DNA of 64,000 bases, from NCBI GenBank assembly GCA_020059465.1, contig JAGVBZ010000020.1, positions 1 to 64,000 on the forward strand. The letters run 5' to 3'. Under the pieces are notes generated by a model. That model had not been told where the DNA came from. It did no database searches and saw only the letters and a program-made list of their open reading frames with translations. Source of the stretch: Brevinematales bacterium. Its GTDB lineage: Bacteria > Spirochaetota > Brevinematia > Brevinematales > GWF1-51-8. The position numbers and the translations under genes were made by a program. Below, piece after piece: positions 57,778 through 64,000 of the stretch (position 1 is its first letter; every line of letters starts with the position of its first letter).

Positions 57778-60288
57778 ATGCCGAGACGAATTGATAATGT
57801 TGAAAACTTTCTACGTGAACATACATATTCCCACAATCGCACTGAGTTCGGCGATGTGTGGAAGAATTTCTATCAAACAAGATTTAAGGAGGAACATATG
57901 GCTGAGAAAAAGGGTGGCCTGAAGGTGTTTGTATGGGTATTCAGTTTTCTTGTGGTAGTCGGCGTAGGCTGGTTCGCACTCACTAAATTCAGCGCGGTTC
58001 AGCTGAAGGGCAAAATAGACAGCGGAGAAGCAATTTTGGTATCTATGACTGTGGGTCAGGTGGATGCTAAAAAGGGTGACGGCTCCGAATGGAACCCGCT
58101 TTATTCGGACGATACGCTCCAGATGGGCGATGTTGTCCGTACCGGGATTAAATCCTACTGCGAACTCCAGATGGTGAATAAAGGGATGTTCCGTGTTGAG
58201 GGCGACACCGAACTCATTGTCGCTTCTCTCATCGGGGACAACGGTAAGATGGACGCGAAAATAAAACTCTCCAAGGGACAGGTCGCAATCAAACCGAAGA
58301 AGCTGGATGAAGGCGAAGTATTCCAGGTAGAGACTTCGTCCGCGATAGCCGCAGTCCGCGGTACAACTTTCAGTATCACGGTGGACGATGAGGGTTCGAC
58401 CAAGGTCGCTGTTTCGGAGGGGAAGGTCTCTGTAACCCCGAAGATTAAATCCATCGAAAACGCCGAGAAGAAGGGGCAAATCAGCAAAGATTCAATGGCG
58501 ATGCTGAACGAGGAACTTGTCAAATCCGTCGATGTTGTTCCCGGCGAGGAAATGGTCCTCGACCAGAAGAAAATCCAAACGATGGATAAAGCGATCGGGC
58601 AGGCTATCGAAGAAGTCGCAAAGGAAAGCGGCCCTATCACCGGTGAAAAAATGATGGCGTCCAAAGCTGAGATTTCCGGCGCGATTGTCACTAAAGCGAT
58701 GGCAGTGATTGTGGATGAGGGTGACCTGAAGGTTTCTCCGAAGGAAATGGTCAACGCGTACAGTATTTCCGCGAGTGTGGTAACCAAACAGGTTATTTCC
58801 GAAGAAAGTAAAAAGACGCTCGAGATGGTGAGCGAGGATAAGATCGTTAAAGACATTGAACAGCTTGCTAAGATCACGATCGACGCCACACCCTCCGGTG
58901 CGGAAGTTTATCTGAACGATGAATTCATAGGACTTGCTCCGGTACAGAAACTGGTAGTTAAGGAAAAAACCTACAATCTACTGCTGGTAAAGGAAGGTTA
59001 TAATAATTATACCTCGCCTATCAAGGCCGGACAGGCTTTGAATGTTTCAATGAAGGTTGAGATTCAGCCGGTTGCGGCTGCTCAGACTAACGCAGCAGTG
59101 CCGGTCGCGACCAACGCGGTAACGCCCGTAGTTGCTCCGGAAAATGTTATTGTTCCTGAAACTGATAAACCCAAGGTCGACAAGCCCAAGGTCGATAAAC
59201 CGAAAGTAGATAAACCGAAGGTGGACAAACCGGTAGTCGATAAGGATCCTATCGTTGAGCCTGAAAAGACGCCTGTGGTACAGAAGCCGAAGGCCGGCGA
59301 TCTAATCTGGAACAAAGCCATCGATATCACCCTGAGCGCCGGTTCGATCAACGATCCTGTCTACTATGAGGGTAAAATTTACACAACCGCGGGCAACAAC
59401 CTTTATATACTCTCGAAGGACGGCACGGTGCTGAAATCGATCGCGATTTCGCCCTCCGATCAGACTTTGACTCGCCCGGAGGTCGGAAACGGTCTCATTA
59501 TGGTGGGGTCGGATAAGGGTAAGATATATGCCTATAAGCCTAACGGCGATCTGGCATGGAAGTCCGATTCCGGTAGTCCCGCGTTCCCGTCAGCGTCTCC
59601 TGTGGCAGGCGGCGGTGTGGTTGCGGTGCCGACGATGGATAAGGGTTTACAGGTTTTCGATAAGAACGGTTCGCTGAAGGCGTCGGTCGAAACGAAAGAA
59701 GTGATCTTCTCGTCGCCGATCATCCTGAAGGGCGGTTCTCTGCTGGTGTACGCGAACGATACCGGCGATGTGATCGGATACGATATCGCGAGTAAGACCA
59801 AGATATGGACTCAGTCGTTCGGCATCAAACGTATCACCTATCCGTTTGTCGGAAACGACAGCGTGGTGGTCATACTTGACCGGAGTTCCGGATTACTGAT
59901 CGGTTTCAACCCCGAAACGGGTAAGGAGTTGTGGAGAACCACAATCGGCGATCTGAAGTCTACCGAGGTGAACCCTGTCTATGACGAGGGTTATGTTATC
60001 CTGGTGAACGCCAGTAAGACGACGGTTTACGCGGTCAAGGCGTCCAGCGGCAGTAAAGTGCTCGATAAGGATATCAAGGGAAAAATCACCGGTAAGCCTT
60101 ATGTCAATAAAAAAGTGGTCTATATCGGCACCTCCGACGGTACTGTGATCGGGTACGACCTTGGCTCGAAGAAAGAAGTGGTCAAGTTCTCGCCTGAGAA
60201 GGGTTCCGGGGAAGTCACGATTGTAGTCGCGGACAGCGAAGGTGTTTACTCGGTTGACGATAAGGGAATGACGAAGATACAGAATTAA
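57778..60288 (+). CDS. FecR-domain protein with PEGA-like and PQQ-type beta-propeller domains
   Basis: TM, 'VDAKKGDGSEWNPLYSDDTLQMGDVVRTG', 'SSAIAAVRGTTFSI', PEGA-like 'IDATPSGAEVYLNDEFIGLAPVQKLVVKEKTYNLLLVKEGYNNY', propeller repeats; alternative start at 57898. Confidence 0.85.
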   Translation: MPRRIDNVENFLREHTYSHNRTEFGDVWKNFYQTRFKEEHMAEKKGGLKVFVWVFSFLVVVGVGWFALTKFSAVQLKGKIDSGEAILVSMTVGQVDAKKGDGSEWNPLYSDDTLQMGDVVRTGIKSYCELQMVNKGMFRVEGDTELIVASLIGDNGKMDAKIKLSKGQVAIKPKKLDEGEVFQVETSSAIAAVRGTTFSITVDDEGSTKVAVSEGKVSVTPKIKSIENAEKKGQISKDSMAMLNEELVKSVDVVPGEEMVLDQKKIQTMDKAIGQAIEEVAKESGPITGEKMMASKAEISGAIVTKAMAVIVDEGDLKVSPKEMVNAYSISASVVTKQVISEESKKTLEMVSEDKIVKDIEQLAKITIDATPSGAEVYLNDEFIGLAPVQKLVVKEKTYNLLLVKEGYNNYTSPIKAGQALNVSMKVEIQPVAAAQTNAAVPVATNAVTPVVAPENVIVPETDKPKVDKPKVDKPKVDKPKVDKPVVDKDPIVEPEKTPVVQKPKAGDLIWNKAIDITLSAGSINDPVYYEGKIYTTAGNNLYILSKDGTVLKSIAISPSDQTLTRPEVGNGLIMVGSDKGKIYAYKPNGDLAWKSDSGSPAFPSASPVAGGGVVAVPTMDKGLQVFDKNGSLKASVETKEVIFSSPIILKGGSLLVYANDTGDVIGYDIASKTKIWTQSFGIKRITYPFVGNDSVVVILDRSSGLLIGFNPETGKELWRTTIGDLKSTEVNPVYDEGYVILVNASKTTVYAVKASSGSKVLDKDIKGKITGKPYVNKKVVYIGTSDGTVIGYDLGSKKEVVKFSPEKGSGEVTIVVADSEGVYSVDDKGMTKIQN
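59167..59241 (+). repeat. 15-bp x5 tandem repeat encoding KPKVD
   Basis: Five in-frame units KPKVD KPKVD KPKVD KPKVD KPVVD with synonymous codon drift. Confidence 0.9.
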
Positions 60289-60305
60289 TTTCATAAGAAT
60301 AGCGG

Positions 60306-60335
60306 AACGCCCGGTCTTCGGATCGGGCGTTTTTT
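60306..60335 (+). terminator. intrinsic terminator after the FecR-propeller gene
   Basis: AACGCCCG-GTCTTCGGAT-CGGGCGTTTTTT. Confidence 0.85.
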
Positions 60336-60492
60336 ATTGCCAAATCGGCGAATCATTCTTATAATAAGGGCGGTATCAAAACCGTCGACATATATAATTG
60401 AGTATTGATATATCAAAATCATACGTTCGATAGACTCCGCCGGCACGCCGGGTATAAGCGGTTTCAAAATATGCTGCCGGGTCTATAGGGGG

Positions 60493-61257
60493 ATGATTTC
60501 AACGGAGATGCCGATGAAACCTGGAAGCACGGGTTATTGGATATTCACGGGACTGATCGCGGTTCTATTGGGCTTTGTGGGTTTTGGGATCGGGACATAC
60601 AACAATCCGGTCACGATAATGATACGGAAGGCGCAGGTGCTTGCGGCCAAACCGGATGTCGAGAGCAAGAAGAACGCCATCGAGGCGCTGAACGAAGCTC
60701 ATGAATATATCGACGTCGCGATGGAGAAGCTGAAGGTCGAGGAATCCCGCCAGATGTTCGCCCTTGCCCTCGGGGAAATGCTGATGAAGAGCGATATGTA
60801 TCTGGAGGCGGTCAAGTACCTTGAAATCGCTTATTCCATTCTCCCGGGAGATTATTCCATCAATTACGATCTCGCGTTCTGCACCATGCGGATGTACCAG
60901 TTTGCGGCCGACCCCCAGAAAAAGGAAGAACTTTACCAGAAAACCATTCACCACGGATCGATCGCATACGGCCTTCGCCCCGATAATCCGAATATCAACT
61001 ACCTGATGGGAATTTTAAAATTCGACAAGGGCGACCTCAAGGCCGCGATGAAGAACTTCACGGTCATTCTCGATAAATACCCCGACGACGTCGATACCCT
61101 CTTGGCTGCGGCGCGGATTTACTACGAGTGGGGGGATTACGACAAGGCGCAGAAAATTTATATCAAGCTGGAGAGCATTCTCCCGGAAGGCCACTCCAAA
61201 CTGAAACTGATCGAAAAAAATATGCAGAACCTGAGCGGGAGTATGGCGGATGAATGA
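60493..61257 (+). CDS. membrane-anchored TPR protein
   Basis: N-terminal TM; TPR-like helices 'AVKYLEIAYSILPGDYSINYDLAF', 'AMKNFTVILDKYPDDVDTLLAAARIYYEWGDYDKAQKIY'. Confidence 0.8.
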   Translation: MISTEMPMKPGSTGYWIFTGLIAVLLGFVGFGIGTYNNPVTIMIRKAQVLAAKPDVESKKNAIEALNEAHEYIDVAMEKLKVEESRQMFALALGEMLMKSDMYLEAVKYLEIAYSILPGDYSINYDLAFCTMRMYQFAADPQKKEELYQKTIHHGSIAYGLRPDNPNINYLMGILKFDKGDLKAAMKNFTVILDKYPDDVDTLLAAARIYYEWGDYDKAQKIYIKLESILPEGHSKLKLIEKNMQNLSGSMADE

Positions 61258-62329
61258 TTTGGCTTACTATGCCGCGTTAAGCTCGAACGACCTGATCGGC
61301 CCGAAACGTTTCATGAAGATTATCGATGGATTTGGGTCGCTTGAACCCTTTTTTAATCTTTCCCCCTCCGAGCAGATAGGTTTCCTCGGTATAAAAAGCG
61401 ACGACGCCTCGGCGCGTTTTGAAAGGATGCCGGAAGCGGGGCAGAAGATTATCGACGATTGCGCGAAAAAAGAGATTTGTATGGTCACGATCGCCGACGG
61501 GGAATACCCGTCACCCCTGAAAACAATCACCGACCCGCCGTATATCCTGTACTATTACGGAGAGTTTAACCTTTCGATACCCCTCGTAGCCGTAGTCGGC
61601 ACCCGCGAACCGTCGGCGGAGGCGCTGAACATCAACCGTTATTTCGTATCGGAACTGGTCAATTATAATATCGGGATTGTCAGCGGTATGGCGCGCGGGC
61701 ACGATACCGCCGCGCATGAAGCCGTTATCGAGAATAACGGGTATACGATCGCCGTACTCGCCTGCGGGGTGGATATCGTTTATCCCTCGTCCAACCGCGA
61801 TTTATACCGCTCCCTGCGGGAAAGCGGGACGATTGTTTCGGAGTACCCGCCGGGTGTCCGCCCGGATAAATGGCGCTTTCCGCTGCGGAACCGGATCATC
61901 AGCGGGCTTGCCAATGCCGTGCTGATCGTGCAGGCCCCGGTGAACTCAGGCGCGCTGATTACCGCGAAGTACGCCGAGACACAGGGGCGCGACGTATACG
62001 CGGTGCCGGGGAATCCGATGGACGCCCGCTACGGGGGCACCAATCAGCTTCTCCAGCGGGGGGCGAAGGTGGCGGTCAGCCCCGAGGAGATCGTGCTTGA
62101 CCTGACCGGCACGAAGCATCCCGCCGTGCGCCGGAAGGTGACCGAAATGCCCGCGCTCGATGCGGACGAGATGCAGGTGTTCGGTATCCTGTCGCAGGAG
62201 AGGCATGTCGACGAAATTGCCGGGATATCGAAAATTCCGATGGGGGAATTGAACGCGATGCTGACGCGGCTCGAACTGAAGGGAGTTGTCCTCCAGTATC
62301 CGGGCCGGTTCTATATCAGGAATCTATGA
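61250..62329 (+). CDS. dprA: DNA-processing protein DprA
   Basis: 'VAVVGTREPS', 'GIVSGMARGHDTAAHEAVI', 'FPLRNRIISGLANAVLIVQAPVNSGALITAKYAETQGRDVYAVPG'. Confidence 0.95.
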   Translation: MNDLAYYAALSSNDLIGPKRFMKIIDGFGSLEPFFNLSPSEQIGFLGIKSDDASARFERMPEAGQKIIDDCAKKEICMVTIADGEYPSPLKTITDPPYILYYYGEFNLSIPLVAVVGTREPSAEALNINRYFVSELVNYNIGIVSGMARGHDTAAHEAVIENNGYTIAVLACGVDIVYPSSNRDLYRSLRESGTIVSEYPPGVRPDKWRFPLRNRIISGLANAVLIVQAPVNSGALITAKYAETQGRDVYAVPGNPMDARYGGTNQLLQRGAKVAVSPEEIVLDLTGTKHPAVRRKVTEMPALDADEMQVFGILSQERHVDEIAGISKIPMGELNAMLTRLELKGVVLQYPGRFYIRNL

Positions 62330-63246
62330 TGACAGGCTGGATAATCGTCGTTTCAATCATTGCTTTTTTCGCTGTTCTTATCCTTATTATCAATATGACC
62401 GACTTCTGGATGAAACCTGCGGTATCTGAGAAACGCAGTTTTTGCCCCGATATCGTGATGACATCGAAGGGGAACAGGACTGCCGCGCTGATGGTGCACG
62501 AGTATCACGGCACGCCCGAGTCGCTCCGTTATCAGGGCGAGGCGCTTGCGAAACGCGGGATGGATATCTATATCCCGGCGATGCCCGGCGCCGCCGATTC
62601 GCTTGAAGATATGCGGAAGCTGTCCCCGCCGGATTTCCGGGTCTGGTATGTATTCCTCAGGGATTACTATATTAACCTGACCGCTCAGTATGAAAGTATA
62701 ATCATAGTCGGCGCGTCGATTGGCGGAAGCCTTGCGCTGATGCTCGCGGCGGGGGTAAGCCCTCAGCCCCGCGCGATAGTGACCCTTGCGTCTCCGGTAA
62801 AGATCACCGGCAGGCATTTCCGCAAACGCCTTCTCCGTAACACGATGCTCCGGTTCTCTGGATTGCTCGCGCTGTTCAGCAAAGAAGTTCCGACACGGGA
62901 GATGTCCCCCGAGGCGCGGAAGCTGGTGGATTTCCACGGGGTCGACGGGGTACTGTTTCCCGCATCGGTGCATAGCCAGAAAATCGGGCTTCGCGGTGTA
63001 CGGAAAGCTCTGCGCGGGGTGAAATGCCCGGTATTGGCTATTCATGCGGACGGGGACGCGACGGTCGGTAGTGAGAATATCGACCTGATCGCGCGCGGGG
63101 TGTCGTCGGATATCGTGGTGAAAAAACGCCTCGATCTTTCCGCCGATACGCTCAGCCACCGTCACCGTCTCGCGTCGCATACATTGGCGCGCGGCGAGAT
63201 CCGCCGCTGGATCGGCGGGTTTCTCGGCCTGACGGAGGGAAAATGA
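62326..63246 (+). CDS. membrane-anchored alpha/beta hydrolase (carboxylesterase-like)
   Basis: 'AALMVHEYHGTPESLRYQGEALAKRGMDIYIPAMPG', nucleophile 'VGASIGGSLALML', 'LAIHADGDATV'. Confidence 0.85.
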   Translation: MMTGWIIVVSIIAFFAVLILIINMTDFWMKPAVSEKRSFCPDIVMTSKGNRTAALMVHEYHGTPESLRYQGEALAKRGMDIYIPAMPGAADSLEDMRKLSPPDFRVWYVFLRDYYINLTAQYESIIIVGASIGGSLALMLAAGVSPQPRAIVTLASPVKITGRHFRKRLLRNTMLRFSGLLALFSKEVPTREMSPEARKLVDFHGVDGVLFPASVHSQKIGLRGVRKALRGVKCPVLAIHADGDATVGSENIDLIARGVSSDIVVKKRLDLSADTLSHRHRLASHTLARGEIRRWIGGFLGLTEGK

Positions 63247-64000
63247 GTACCGCGTCGCTGACACTGATCATCGCCGGGGCTATCATGCTGGGGTTGTCGA
63301 TCGATATCATCCTGCGCGGTACGCGAAAGCTCAACATAGCCGCGTCCGTATTTATCGGGTTGTTTGCGCTCGTCATCGCGAGCGAGGGGATCAAGGGGTA
63401 TCTTTTATCGGTAGCGCGCGTAGGCCTCGCGTCCGGGTTCATCCGCGCGGAGTTTGCATTTATTATCCTGTTGGCTTCATCGTTCTATCTTTTTACCAAC
63501 CATTTCCCGCGGGGGGAGTACTGGAAGATCAAGAGGGGCTTCATGTACTCGCTGATTGCGATGTCCGCGGTCTTCGTCGTCGTTTCGATACTGGGGCTGG
63601 ACAGGTCGTCCGCCAGTTATGTCATGGTTTTTGATAACGGGATGTATGTTCCCGAGGTTATGATCGAATACAATTTCTTACATTATATAATGGCTGCGTA
63701 CATCGGGGGGATAGCGTTTTATTCGCTGTATCTGATTGTTGCGAAAGCGAAACGGGTTCGATTGATCTACCAGAAACAGCAGATCAGGTACTTCCTGACC
63801 GCCGCGGGGATATTCGGAACCCTGTTTTTCCTGACCCAGCTGTTCCGGAACGAATTTCCCCCGACATTGAAATACATCATGCTTGCCACGGGCGGCGTAA
63901 TATTCGCCTCGATCACATTTTATTCTATCATCGTATACCGGTTCGGAAGCCTGCGGAAAACTGTATCGAGGGTAGGTTCCGAATTCGCGGTTTCGCTGAT
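63243..64000 (+). CDS. multi-pass membrane sensor protein, truncated at window edge
   Basis: Open frame from ATG 63243 (ATGA overlap) to window end; 'MSTASLTLIIAGAIMLGLSIDIILRG...' with about seven hydrophobic segments; resembles a 7TM sensor N-terminus. Confidence 0.5.
   Translation, partial: MSTASLTLIIAGAIMLGLSIDIILRGTRKLNIAASVFIGLFALVIASEGIKGYLLSVARVGLASGFIRAEFAFIILLASSFYLFTNHFPRGEYWKIKRGFMYSLIAMSAVFVVVSILGLDRSSASYVMVFDNGMYVPEVMIEYNFLHYIMAAYIGGIAFYSLYLIVAKAKRVRLIYQKQQIRYFLTAAGIFGTLFFLTQLFRNEFPPTLKYIMLATGGVIFASITFYSIIVYRFGSLRKTVSRVGSEFAVSL

Noticed and set aside
59167-59241. CRISPR-like short repeats
   Set aside because: 15-bp in-frame contiguous units without spacers; protein-coding tandem repeat
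59082-59351. Minus-strand ORF with repeated 'LSTFGLSTFGLST'
   Set aside because: Produced by the KPKVD repeat of the sense gene read in antisense
62353-63264. 303-aa ORF opposite the alpha/beta hydrolase
   Set aside because: The plus-strand gene has a clear catalytic motif and operon overlaps; the minus-strand ORF has none
1-64000. tRNA/rRNA genes, CRISPR arrays or complete IS elements
   Set aside because: None recognised on reading; no transposase/integrase ORF in the track. A tRNAscan/ISfinder run would be needed to be certain

Overview
This 64 kb window (about 50% GC, with AT-rich patches) reads as ordinary bacterial chromosome carrying small accessory insertions. The taxon is uncertain. 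The mix of FecR/PEGA/PQQ-propeller proteins, an LpxB-like protein and EFR1 proteins would fit a spirochaete-like or candidate-phylum bacterium, but that is only an impression. Housekeeping anchors are purB, metK, carB, aspS, polA, thrS-infC-rpmI-rplT and dprA. Accessory content includes an Mrr-type nuclease, a HEPN/MNT pair, a Shedu-like (DUF4263-like) nuclease gene lying between two repeat families, an SNF2 helicase, a surface-polysaccharide gene cluster, and a 4-gene locus of membrane protein, zinc-ribbon membrane protein, membrane-anchored AAA ATPase and MscS channel with 1-nt stop/start overlaps at its last two junctions. The strongest unexplained signal is a ~210-bp dispersed element with three copies: 23613-23822 (+), 23848-24062 (-) and 34302-34510 (+). 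All three appear to share one fold (a TTTCTTTCTG/CAGAAAGAAA hairpin, three nested stems and an AACAGCCRAA tail) with compensatory base changes, and two of the copies form an inverted pair. Other notable points are a probable AUC start codon for infC, a sigma70-like promoter overlapped by a palindrome in front of an MBL/DUF134/NifX-like operon, a CBM48-like plus HELTH gluzincin fusion, and a sigma factor/FecR-propeller pair with two possible starts. All calls were made by eye from the sequence and the supplied ORF track; no database search was run.
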